16,763 nt of DNA. Source: Kiritimatiellia bacterium (lineage in GTDB: Bacteria; Verrucomicrobiota; Kiritimatiellia; RFP12; UBA3636). This document shows positions 1-8,200 of the stretch, in pieces. Numbering within the stretch: the stretch's first letter is position 1; each line of letters starts with the position of its first letter. Both the position numbers and the translations under genes were made by a program. The stretch spans positions 1 through 16,763 of the forward strand of contig JAFPUX010000456.1 of assembly GCA_017413145.1 (NCBI GenBank), written 5' to 3'. The notes below the pieces were generated by a model, which had not been told where the DNA came from, ran no database searches, and saw nothing but the letters and a program-made list of their open reading frames with translations.

Positions 1-1
1 C

Positions 2-172
2 GCCACGCTCCTGCTGGACGACGCCGCGCCGCGCCTCTTCCCGCAGCCGCTCCGCGGGCGGCTGGAAGCCGCGCGGCGCGAGGCGAAGGCGCTGCTCGAA
101 TCCGCGGCGGGGCGGACGGTCAAGGATTTCCGCCAGGCGCTCGCGCGGCGCGAATGGCGGCGGACGGGATAG
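2..172 (+). CDS. C-terminal fragment of an unrecognised protein
   Basis: An open frame enters from the left edge and ends at TAG 170-172, leaving 56 visible residues. The peptide begins ATLLLDDAAPRLFP and ends ARREWRRTG. It is rich in Arg, Ala and Leu, looks largely helical, and has no membrane segment or catalytic motif that I recognise. Codon use is strongly GC3-biased like the neighbours, and the frame stops just before a hairpin and the next promoter, which supports a real gene end. The product cannot be named from this fragment. An unrelated frame running off the edge by chance is possible, given how long open frames are in such GC-rich DNA. Confidence 0.55.
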   Translation, partial: ATLLLDDAAPRLFPQPLRGRLEAARREAKALLESAAGRTVKDFRQALARREWRRTG

Positions 173-182
173 CCGCCGGGAG

Positions 183-212
183 CATTTTCGCGCGCGCGAG
201 GGCGCGAAAGTG
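183..212. other. Hairpin between two transcription units
   Basis: Arms 183-193 and 202-212 are reverse complements over 11 positions, allowing one G-T pair, around an 8-nt loop. The core arms are TTTCGCGC and GCGCGAAA. The hairpin begins 10 nt after the upstream stop codon and ends exactly where the -35 box of the next promoter begins. No T-run follows either arm, so it is not a classical intrinsic terminator. It could be a 3' end stabiliser, a factor-assisted terminator or an operator. Confidence 0.4.
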
Positions 213-241
213 TTGACACGCGGGCGCGATTGGGCTATCCT
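213..241 (+). promoter_or_regulatory. Sigma70-type promoter of the ppiase-deaminase-apt operon
   Basis: A perfect -35 box TTGACA at 213-218 lies 17 bp from a -10 box TATCCT at 236-241. Transcription would start near 248, giving a leader of about 58 nt before the ATG at 306. The spacer CGCGGGCGCGATTGGGC resembles the spacers of the promoters at 12942 and 16566. Confidence 0.75.
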
Positions 242-305
242 TACACGCATCCAATCCTTTCCACCCACCCGTCCCGGCCTCCTCCGGGCCCGCGGACAAC
301 CCCAC

Positions 306-806
306 ATGAGCACGCTTGTCACCATCGAAACGTCGCTCGGCACGATGAAGGCCGAGCTCTACGAGGACAAGGCGCCCGCCACGGTCGCCAACTTCCTCGC
401 CTATGCCGACGAAGGCTTCTACGACGGCACGGTCTTCCACCGGGTCATCCCCGGCTTCATGATCCAGGGCGGCGGCTTCACGCCGGACATGGAGCAGAAG
501 CCGACGAAGCCCCCGATCAAGAACGAGGCCCGCAACGGCCTCAAGAACGAACGCGGCACGCTCGCGATGGCGCGCACGTCGGTCGTGGACTCCGCCACCT
601 GCCAGTTCTTCGTGAACCACCGGGACAACGGCTTCCTCGACTTCTCCGCCCCGACGATGCAGGGGTGGGGCTACGCCGTGTTCGGCAAGCTGACGGACGG
701 CTACGACGTGCTCGACAAGATCGCCGCGGTCGAAACCGGCCGCTCCGGCTACTTCGAGAACGTCCCGAGGAAGCCGGTCGTCATCCTCTCGGTCAAGAGG
801 GCCTAG
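306..806 (+). CDS. Cyclophilin-type peptidyl-prolyl cis-trans isomerase
   Basis: This 166-residue protein catalyses cis-trans isomerisation of peptide bonds before proline and so assists protein folding. Cyclophilin landmarks are in order: the FHRVIPGFMIQGG active-site strand at residues 44-56, with the catalytic Arg at 46, the SATCQFFVN strand at 96-104, and GYAVFGKL at 122-129. Length and domain match the small bacterial PpiB-like class, with no signal peptide, so it is probably cytoplasmic. The ATG at 306 was chosen because it starts directly at the cyclophilin fold. Longer in-frame starts would lie upstream of the predicted transcription start. The ribosome site is weak (GGA at 294-296). 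It is first in an operon, four bases before the deaminase gene. Confidence 0.93.
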   Translation: MSTLVTIETSLGTMKAELYEDKAPATVANFLAYADEGFYDGTVFHRVIPGFMIQGGGFTPDMEQKPTKPPIKNEARNGLKNERGTLAMARTSVVDSATCQFFVNHRDNGFLDFSAPTMQGWGYAVFGKLTDGYDVLDKIAAVETGRSGYFENVPRKPVVILSVKRA

Positions 807-810
807 CCCC

Positions 811-1359
811 ATGCCAGCGAGGAAGAAGGCGAAGTCCGCCACGTGCGCGTGCGGGCATGCGCACGAAAACGCGCCGGCCCCGCGCCGGAGCGCGCCGCAC
901 GCGCGCCCCGACTGGGACACCTACTTCATGGACATCGCCCACGTCGTGAAGACGCGCAGCAACTGCTCGCGGCGGCAGGTCGCGGCGGTGATCGTGAAGG
1001 ACCGGCGCATCATCTCCACCGGCTACAACGGCACGCCCCGCGGGGTGCGCAACTGCTGCGACGGCGGCTGCGCGCGCTGCGCGTCGGACGCGCCGTCCGG
1101 CACCGGCCTCGGCGAGTGCATCTGCTCGCACGCCGAGGAGAACTCCATCACCCAGGCCGCCTACCACGGCATCAGCACGAAGGACGCGACGATCTACGTC
1201 ACGCTCTCGCCGTGCCTGATGTGCTCCAAGATGATCATCAACGCGGGCATCCGCGAGGTGGTCTACGACGAGGAGTACTCCGTGACCGAGCAGACTCGCG
1301 CCATCCTCCGGGAGGCGGGCGTGGAGCTGCGCCGGCTCGAGGGGTACGTCCGCAAATGA
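811..1359 (+). CDS. Deoxycytidylate (dCMP) deaminase family protein
   Basis: This 182-residue enzyme should deaminate dCMP to dUMP, the precursor for thymidylate synthesis, in the cytoplasm. The zinc-dependent deaminase motifs are clear: HAEEN at residues 107-111, with His107 as zinc ligand and Glu109 as proton shuttle, and PCLMC at 133-137, with Cys134 and Cys137. A cysteine-rich stretch, NCCDGGCARC, at 81-90 matches the insert typical of the dCMP deaminase/ComEB group. The first 34 residues are an unusual extension carrying CACGHAH. An inner start at Met40 would remove it, but the ATG at 811 lies four bases after the previous stop with a purine-rich AAGAGGG upstream. The stop overlaps the apt start (ATGA), so the two are probably translationally coupled. 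Confidence 0.9.
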   Translation: MPARKKAKSATCACGHAHENAPAPRRSAPHARPDWDTYFMDIAHVVKTRSNCSRRQVAAVIVKDRRIISTGYNGTPRGVRNCCDGGCARCASDAPSGTGLGECICSHAEENSITQAAYHGISTKDATIYVTLSPCLMCSKMIINAGIREVVYDEEYSVTEQTRAILREAGVELRRLEGYVRK

Positions 1360-1883
1360 AGTCCCTGCGCGACTACATCTTCGAGATCCCGGACTTCCCC
1401 GCGCCGGGGATCCTGTTCCGGGACATCACGGGCATCCTCGACTCGGGCGCCGGCTTCGGCCTGTGCTGCGCGGACCTCGCGGACGCGGTCGCCGGCCTCG
1501 ACTTCGACCTCGTGGCCGGGATCGAGAGCCGGGGCTTCATCTTCGGGGCGCCGCTCGCCGAACGCTTCCACAAGCCGTTCGTGCCCGTCCGCAAGATGGG
1601 GAAGCTGCCGCGCAAGACCGTCTCCCAGACCTACTCGCTGGAATACGGGACCGCGACGATCGAGATGCACGAGGACGCCGTGAAGCCCGGCGAGCGCGTC
1701 GTCCTGGTGGACGACCTGCTCGCCACGGGCGGCACGATGGCGGCCGCGTGCTCGCTCGTCGAGCGGCTCGGCGGCGTCGTCGCCAAGATCCTGTTCGTCG
1801 TCGAGCTCAAGGGCTTCGACGCGCGGAACACCACGCTCGCCGGCCGGCCGGTCGTCACGCTCCTCACCTACGAGGGCAAGTGA
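1356..1883 (+). CDS. apt: Adenine phosphoribosyltransferase
   Basis: This 175-residue cytoplasmic enzyme converts adenine and PRPP to AMP and pyrophosphate. The type I phosphoribosyltransferase PRPP loop VVLVDDLLATGGT lies at residues 115-127. The Apt-typical N-terminus (IPDFPAPGILFRDIT, 11-25) and the IESRGFIFG strand (56-64) are both present, and the length is normal for bacterial Apt. The ATG at 1356 overlaps the deaminase TGA by four bases, the reason for preferring it over longer in-frame starts. Its grouping with a purine permease and, farther along, luxS fits recycling of adenine released from S-adenosylhomocysteine. That link is an inference, since no SAH nucleosidase gene is in the window. 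Confidence 0.95.
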   Translation: MKSLRDYIFEIPDFPAPGILFRDITGILDSGAGFGLCCADLADAVAGLDFDLVAGIESRGFIFGAPLAERFHKPFVPVRKMGKLPRKTVSQTYSLEYGTATIEMHEDAVKPGERVVLVDDLLATGGTMAAACSLVERLGGVVAKILFVVELKGFDARNTTLAGRPVVTLLTYEGK

Positions 1884-1903
1884 CCGCGGGGTCGGCCTTC
1901 CAC

Positions 1904-1952
1904 ATCCAAAACCCAGAATCCCAAATTTCAAATCTCAAATCTCAGATTTCAA
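1904..1952. repeat. Degenerate period-7 tandem array, unit ATCTCAA
   Basis: Seven consecutive heptamers can be laid out from 1904: ATCCAAA, ACCCAGA, ATCCCAA, ATTTCAA, ATCTCAA, ATCTCAG, ATTTCAA. The block is AT-rich inside a very GC-rich genome. It lies between the apt stop and the permease start and contains no gene. Confidence 0.8.
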
Positions 1953-1966
1953 AACACATCCCGCCA

Positions 1967-2008
1967 CTCAACCTCCCACCTCCAACCTCTAACCTCTAAC
2001 CTCTAACC
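1967..2008. repeat. Period-7 tandem array, unit TCTAACC
   Basis: Six heptamers follow one another: CTCAACC, TCCCACC, TCCAACC, then three exact TCTAACC units. This second array has a different unit from the one just upstream but the same period of 7. It ends about 9 nt before the Shine-Dalgarno sequence of the permease gene, so it would be transcribed in that gene's leader or in a read-through message. Confidence 0.85.
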
Positions 2009-2016
2009 TCGCAAAC

Positions 2017-2021
2017 AAGGA
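2017..2021 (+). promoter_or_regulatory. Ribosome binding site of the purine permease
   Basis: AAGGA lies 6 nt before the ATG at 2028, directly after the heptamer array. It is the best-supported reason for choosing that start. Confidence 0.65.
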
Positions 2022-2027
2022 TTCCCC

Positions 2028-3449
2028 ATGCTCGAAAGACTCTTCCGCCTTCGCGACAACAAGACCTCGGTCCGCACCGAGATCGTCGCGGGCCTCACCA
2101 CGTTCATGACGATGGCCTACATCCTGGCCGTCAACCCCGACATCCTGTCGGCCTCCGGCATGCCGAAGGGCGGCGTGTTCGTCGCCACCGCGCTCGCCGC
2201 GTTCGTCGGCACGCTGTTCATGGCGTTCTTCGCCAACTATCCGTTCGTCCTGGCGGCCGGCATGGGCCTGAACGCCTACTTCGCCTTCTCCGTCTGCGGC
2301 GACATGGGCTACAGCTGGGCGTTCGCGCTGCTGGCGGTGTTCGTGGAGGGCCTGATCTTCCTGGCGCTGTCGGTCACGCCGGTGCGCGAGGCGATCTTCA
2401 ACGCGATCCCGGTCTCGATCAAGAAGGCGGTCGCCGTGGGCATCGGCCTGTTCATCACGCTGATCGCGCTCAAGAACGCCGGCATCATGATCCCGGACCA
2501 GGCGACCTACATCAAGCTCGTCTCGTTCCACACCGCCCCGTTCCACACGAGCGTGATCGTCGCCGTCCTCGCCCTCGTCGGCACGATCCTCACCGCCGTG
2601 CTGCTCGCGCTCCGCCTCAAGGCGGCGATCCTGCTCGGCATCCTCGGGACGTGGCTCCTCGGCATCGTCGCGGAGCAGACCGGCCTCTACGTCCCCGACC
2701 CCGCGGCGGGCTTCTACTCCACGGTCCCGCACTTCGGCGCCTACTTCTCCGACCTCGGCCAGTCCGTGAAGGACTTCGGCACCACCTTCGGCGCGATCTT
2801 CGAGCCGTCCGCCTGGACGCACACGGCGAAGGACGGCACCGTCACCGCCGGCACCGCGCTCGCCTTCTCGATGAACTTCTTCGTCGTGATGTTCGCGTTC
2901 TTCTTCGTGGACCTCTTCGACACGCTCGGCACGCTCATCGGCGTCTCGATGAAGGGCGGCTTCCTCGACAAGCAGGGGCGCCTGCCGCGCATCAGCGGCG
3001 CGCTCTACGCCGACTCCGTCGCGACCTCCGTGGGCGCCGTCTTCGGCACCTCGACCACCACGACCTTCGTCGAGTCCGCCTCCGGCGTCGCCGCCGGCGG
3101 CAAGACGGGCCTCACCGCCGTCACGGCCGCGCTGCTCTTCCTCGTCTCCATCCTCTTCGCGCCGGTCTTCCTCGCGATCCCCGGCTTCGCCACGACGCCG
3201 GCGCTCGTCGTCGTCGGCTTCATGATGATGTCGTCCGTGACGTCGATCGACTTCAACGACGTCGGCGAGGGCCTGCCGGCCTTCCTCGCGATCGTCGCGA
3301 TGCCGTTCTTCTACTCCATCAGCGACGGCATCATGTTCGGCGTCATCTCGTACACGATCGTGAACCTCTGCACCGGCAAGGCGCGCAGGATCTCCCCGGT
3401 GATGTACGTGCTGACGGTTCTCTTCATCGCCAAGTACGCCCTCATGTAG
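2028..3449 (+). CDS. NCS2 family purine permease (AzgA/PbuG-like)
   Basis: This 473-residue polytopic inner-membrane protein probably imports adenine, guanine or hypoxanthine by ion symport. Family landmarks are the N-terminal TEIVAGLTTFMTMAYILAVNP block (residues 17-37), AGMGLNAYFAF (77-87), VDLFDTLGTLIG (294-305) and GTSTTTTFVESASGVAAGG (340-358). The last is characteristic of the AzgA branch rather than the uracil or xanthine branches. Long hydrophobic segments run through the whole length, and the size is normal for the branch. Exact substrate preference cannot be read from the sequence. It follows apt after a 144-bp repeat-filled gap, so co-transcription with apt is possible but unproven. 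The RNase gene starts 31 nt after its stop. Confidence 0.93.
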   Translation: MLERLFRLRDNKTSVRTEIVAGLTTFMTMAYILAVNPDILSASGMPKGGVFVATALAAFVGTLFMAFFANYPFVLAAGMGLNAYFAFSVCGDMGYSWAFALLAVFVEGLIFLALSVTPVREAIFNAIPVSIKKAVAVGIGLFITLIALKNAGIMIPDQATYIKLVSFHTAPFHTSVIVAVLALVGTILTAVLLALRLKAAILLGILGTWLLGIVAEQTGLYVPDPAAGFYSTVPHFGAYFSDLGQSVKDFGTTFGAIFEPSAWTHTAKDGTVTAGTALAFSMNFFVVMFAFFFVDLFDTLGTLIGVSMKGGFLDKQGRLPRISGALYADSVATSVGAVFGTSTTTTFVESASGVAAGGKTGLTAVTAALLFLVSILFAPVFLAIPGFATTPALVVVGFMMMSSVTSIDFNDVGEGLPAFLAIVAMPFFYSISDGIMFGVISYTIVNLCTGKARRISPVMYVLTVLFIAKYALM

Positions 3450-3480
3450 GGGCGGCGCGGCACAGACCGCAAAGACAGCA

Positions 3481-5148
3481 ATGTTTCCCAAGAATTTCTT
3501 CAAGTTCCGGTGGGTCACGCGCGCGGAGAGCCATCCGCGCCGCGAGATCATCGTGAATTCCGAAAGGCTCGAAACCCGGGTGGCCGTCCTCGAAAACGGC
3601 CGCCTCGAGGAATACCAGGTCGAGCATCCCGGCCAGGAGCGCCTCGTCGGCTCCATCTACCGCGGCCGCATCCAGAACCTGCAGGACGACCTCCAGGCGG
3701 CGTTCGTGAACATCGGCATGCGCAAGAACGCGTTCCTGCACTACTGGGACATGAACACGGACGACGACTCGCTGCTGGACGACGACGACGCCTCCGGCGG
3801 CGACGAGGACGACGATTCCGGCAAGGGCGGCCGCGGCAACGGCGGCGGCAAGCGCAAGGGCGGCAAGCGCCTCACCAACGAGGAGATCGCCAAGCGCTAC
3901 CCGGCCGGCTCGGTCATCACCGTCCAGGTCTCCAAGGGGCCGATCGGCACCAAGGGCCCGCGCATCACCGCGGCGCTCTCGATCCCCGGCCGCTACCTCG
4001 TGCTCATGCCCGGCGGGCGCCTGCGCGGCGTCTCCCGCAAGATCGGCGACGCGCAGGAGCGCGAGCGCCTCCGCAAGATCCTCGCCAAGCTCGAGAAGGT
4101 CCGCTCGCTCCCGAAGGACTGCGGACTGATCGTCCGCACCGCGGCGCAGGGCGTGTCCCACGGCGCGCTCGTGAACGACCTGCGCGTGCTGCTCGGCGCC
4201 CTCGCCGACATGCAGGCCGCGCAGCGCGAGCTGCCCGCGCCGTGCTGCGTCTACGAGGAGCCCGACCTCGTGATGCGCGTCGTGCGCGACTCGATGACCG
4301 AGGACGTCGACCGCATCGTCGTGGACGACCCGGTCATCTACGAGCGCGTCCGCAAGGAGTGCGCCCGCATCTCGCGCCGCGCCCGCAACCTCGTGCAGCT
4401 CTACGACGGCAACTACCCCGTCTTCGACCACTACGGCGTCGAGGCGCAGCTCGAGGAGGCGTTCCGGCGCAAGGTCCCGCTCAAGAGCGGCGGCTACCTG
4501 GTGATCGACGAAACGGAGGCCCTCATCGCGGTCGACGTGAACACCGGCCGCCACAAGGGCAACGGCTCGCAGGAGGACGCGATCCTCGAAGTGAACCTCG
4601 AGGCCGTCGAGGAGGTCGCGCGCCAGCTGCGCATCCGCAACATCGGCGGCCTGGTGGTGCTGGACCTCATCGACATGAAGTCCCGCAAGCACCAGCAGCA
4701 GGTCTACCGCGCGCTCAAGAACGCGTGCCGCCGCGACAAGGCGCGCACGAACGTGACGCAGATCTCCGAGCTCGGGCTCCTTGAGATGACGCGCCAGCGC
4801 TTCGAGCAGAGCCTCCTCTCGCAGATGTACGCGCCCTGCGCGCACTGCCACGGCCACGGCGTCATCAAGTCGCCGATGCAGCTCTCGATCGACATCCAGC
4901 GGCGCCTCAAGTCGCTGACGGCGCTCCTCACGGACGAAAAGAAGGAGACGGACCTGCAGGTCTGCATCCACCCGACCGTGTTCGACCGCATCCGCACCGA
5001 GGACGCGTCGCTCGTCCGCGAGATCCAGGACGGCTACAAGGCGCGCCTCACGTTCAAGAGCGAGCCGCTTCGCCCCGCCGACTCCTTCGCGATCGCCGAC
5101 GCGTCGTCCGGCCAGGTGCTCTTCTCGGCCGGCGACCAGCCCGCGTAG
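3481..5148 (+). CDS. Ribonuclease E/G family endoribonuclease
   Basis: This 555-residue protein should cleave single-stranded RNA in rRNA maturation and mRNA decay. An S1-like domain begins near residue 55 (GSIYRGRIQNLQDDLQAAFVNIG) and resumes at 141-165. The DNase I-like catalytic core carries the magnesium ligands Asp352 (AVDVNTGR) and Asp395 (VVLDLIDM). The zinc-link cysteines, Cys453 and Cys456, lie in PCAHCHGHG, the equivalent of the RNase E/G CPxC element. It ends soon after the small domain, without a long RNase E scaffold tail, so it is closer to RNase G in size. An acidic then Gly/Lys-rich insert at 93-130 splits the S1 region. Some other family members vary at this point, but the composition is striking. 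The ribosome site upstream is weak. Confidence 0.93.
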   Translation: MFPKNFFKFRWVTRAESHPRREIIVNSERLETRVAVLENGRLEEYQVEHPGQERLVGSIYRGRIQNLQDDLQAAFVNIGMRKNAFLHYWDMNTDDDSLLDDDDASGGDEDDDSGKGGRGNGGGKRKGGKRLTNEEIAKRYPAGSVITVQVSKGPIGTKGPRITAALSIPGRYLVLMPGGRLRGVSRKIGDAQERERLRKILAKLEKVRSLPKDCGLIVRTAAQGVSHGALVNDLRVLLGALADMQAAQRELPAPCCVYEEPDLVMRVVRDSMTEDVDRIVVDDPVIYERVRKECARISRRARNLVQLYDGNYPVFDHYGVEAQLEEAFRRKVPLKSGGYLVIDETEALIAVDVNTGRHKGNGSQEDAILEVNLEAVEEVARQLRIRNIGGLVVLDLIDMKSRKHQQQVYRALKNACRRDKARTNVTQISELGLLEMTRQRFEQSLLSQMYAPCAHCHGHGVIKSPMQLSIDIQRRLKSLTALLTDEKKETDLQVCIHPTVFDRIRTEDASLVREIQDGYKARLTFKSEPLRPADSFAIADASSGQVLFSAGDQPA

Positions 5149-5209
5149 CGCCGCCCCCGCGCCCCCATCCCCCCCTCCGACGTTTCCAACTCTCCGATTC
5201 CGTTTTGCC

Positions 5210-8200
5210 ATGAGCGACCAACCCGACACCACGCCCCAGATCGAGTACGACCGTCTCGACAACATGAACTGCCCCGCCTGCGGCGCCCTCGTGGACCTCG
5301 CCGGCATCGAGCCGTTCTCGACCATCGAGTGCCCGGCGTGCAAGGCGGCCGTCGAAGTGCCCGCCAAGTTCGCGCACTTCCGGCTCCTCAAGAAGCTCGG
5401 CTCCGGCGGCATGGGCACGACGTTCCTCGCCGAGGACGAAGGGCTCGACCGCAAGGTCGCGATCAAGGTCATGCAGAACTTCATGGCCGGCGACCCGAAG
5501 GCGTTCGACACGTTCAAGAACGAGGCGCAGAGCGCCGCGAAGCTGAACCACCCGCACGTCGCGCAGGTCTACTCGTTCGGCCGCGAGAAGGACATTCCCT
5601 ACCTGGAGATGGAACTCGTTCCGGGCGGCGACCTCTCGAAGTTCATCGCGGACGGCACGGTCCTCGACCCCGCGTTCGTGATCCGCGTGGGCATGGAGAT
5701 CGCCGAAGGCCTCAAGGCGGCCGAGGAGGGCGGGCTCTTCCACGGCGACGTGAAGCCGGAGAACATCCTCTTCGACGAGAACATGAACGCGAAGCTCGTC
5801 GACTTCGGCCTCGCGAGCCGCGCCACGCAGGGCAAGAGCGACGAGCTCTGGGGCACGCCCTACTACATCGCGCCGGAGAAGGTCCAGAAGAAGATGAACA
5901 GCGCCCGCAGCGACATCTTCAGCCTGGGCGCCACGCTCTACCACGCCATCGCCGGCAAGCCGCCGTTCGACGGCGCGGACGCGGTCGAAGTCATCAAGGC
6001 CCGCTTCAAGGGGCCGGCCAAGCCGCTGGACCAGGTCCGCCCCGGCGTCGAGCCCGAGGTCGCGCGCATCGTGACGCGCATGATGTACAGCGACCTGTTC
6101 CAGCGCTACCCGAACTACAATTCGCTCATCGGGGACATGAAGAAGTACCTCGCGGGCGTCCCCAAGCTCCGCAAGCAGGGCCCGAAGGCCGCGGTCTCCG
6201 CGCTCACGCGCAAGAACGCGACGGGGCTCGTCGAGGCCGAGGGCGCGGCGGCCGCCGCCCCGCAGCCGTCCGGGTCGAAGAAGAAGTTCGTCATCACGAA
6301 AGGCTCGATGGAGGCCGCCGAGGCCCGCAAGCAGATGGAAGACGCGGCGGCCGCCGCGTCCGGCTCCGCCGCGGACGGGACGCCTTCGCAGAAAAGCGGC
6401 GGCAAGATCGTCCTCAAGAAGCACGGCGGCTCGGTCCTCGGGCCGCTGCCGAAGGAGGAGGGGGCGCCGGGCGCGCCCGCGCCCGAGGCCGAGGTCGAGG
6501 AGCCGGTCCTCGGACCGGACGGAAAGCCCGTGATCGGACCGGACGGCAAGCCGGTCATGAAGAAAAAGAAGAAGAAATCCGGCAAGGGCTGCCTGATCGC
6601 CATTCTCGTCTGCCTCGGGCTGCTCGTGGCCGGGACGGTCACGGGGATTTCGATGTACCGGAGCAAGATGCGGCGCCAGGCGGCGCGCCTCTCCGAGTTG
6701 CGCGACGAGGCCGCGAGAGTCGAGCGCGAATACGCGTCCCTGCCCGCGAAGATCGACCGCCACCTCGGCAAGATCCGCGCCGTCGACGCCGAGGCCGCCA
6801 AGATCGTCGAAGGCATCAACGACCTGTGCGAGAAGGCGGCGGGCGCGCGGTTCGAGGTGCCGGACCTGGAGCCGGACCTGCCGCCGGAAGTCGACCCGTC
6901 CGCCGAGATCATCTCCGCCACGGGCGGGGGCGAAGGCGGCGAGGGCGCGACGAACGCGCCGCCCGCGACCGTGATCGACACGTCCGGCGCGCCCGCGCCC
7001 GCCGAGGCCGCGGCTCCCGCCCCGGCGCCGGAACCGCCCAAGCCGAAGGCCCGCAAGCGCAGCGCGTTCAAGGTCCTCGCGGAGATGTACGCCGAGGAGA
7101 ACGGCTACGAACTGGCGATCGCCGAGGACCTGCTTCGGCAGGAGGCCAAGGCGAACGGCAAGACGAGCGAAGACTTCGCCAGGGACGCGCTCAAGGCCGG
7201 CGGCATCGAAATCGGCGACGACGGCGAGCTGGTGGAAGCGGAGCCCTCCGGGGACGGCGGCGAAGCCTCCTACGGCGTCGTGGACGGCGGCGGCGGCGCG
7301 TCCGCGGAGCAGGATCCCTCGAACCATCCGTACTTCGGCATGGTCGACAACATGCTCTGGGGGCCCGTCCGGGAGATCCGCGAGAACATGCGCCGCTGCG
7401 AGCGTCTCGCCGCGCGCGAGGGCGTCGTGTTCGAGCCGGTCCCGCCGGTGGAGACCATGTCGATCGCCTTCAAGGCCAAGGAGGCGATGCTGCTGGAGGC
7501 GATCGACGTGCGCAAGGGCGCCGTGACCGCCCGCGAGGACCTCGTCAAACAGGCGCGCACGCTCTCCCGCAAGTCCGACGACGCGCTCAAGGCGCTCCGC
7601 TCCAAGCGCAAGGACCTCGAGCGCGAGGGCAAGCGCTACCAGGGCGAGCGCGAGCGCCGGCTCAAGGCCGAGCGCGAGGAGCGCGAGGCCCGCGAGGCCG
7701 AGGAGCGCGCGCGCCAGGCGGAGATTTCGCGCCAGGCCGTGGCGTCCGAGGAGGTGTCCCGCGTCCGCTCCGTGGCCGAGAAGTTCAAGCCGCGCGTCGT
7801 CGCGTTCGAGTACGACGGCTTCATCGAGGCGCTCCAGAAGATGGAGAAGGAGCTTTCGCAACCCGAAAGCCGCGAGGAGCTGCGCTGGACGATGGAGCGC
7901 GTGCAGCGCGTGAAGGACCTGCGGGCCTGGATCATCGGCGACCTGCGCAAGAACGGCATGCTGCGCTTCGGCTACCAGAACAAGTACGACATCCAGGGCG
8001 TGACGAGCAACGGACGCGAACTGCTGATGCCGCCGCCCAAGCCGAACGTCCAGATTGCCAAGCTCGAGACCAAGGACTGGCTCGAACTGATCCGCAAGCT
8101 GATCGAGAAACGCAGCCCCGAGCGCCGCGCGCTCAACACGATGGAGCGCGGCGAGCTCTACCTCAACGCGGCCCTCTTCTGCTACCTGCACGGCGGCGAC

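Noticed and set aside
273..288. Small hairpin with loop CCTCCT in the ppiase leader, resembling an anti-Shine-Dalgarno sequence
   Set aside because: The stem is only 5 bp and there is no strong GGAGG at this gene for it to mask. Chance is likely in such GC-rich DNA.
1967..2008. Likeness of the TCTAACC array to telomere repeats
   Set aside because: It is a short internal array between bacterial genes, with no sign of a chromosome end. The likeness is only in length and composition.
1989..5517. Long minus-strand open frames opposite the permease and RNase genes
   Set aside because: Same shadow effect; the translations are low-complexity and rich in Arg, Asp and Glu. The plus-strand products carry clear family motifs.
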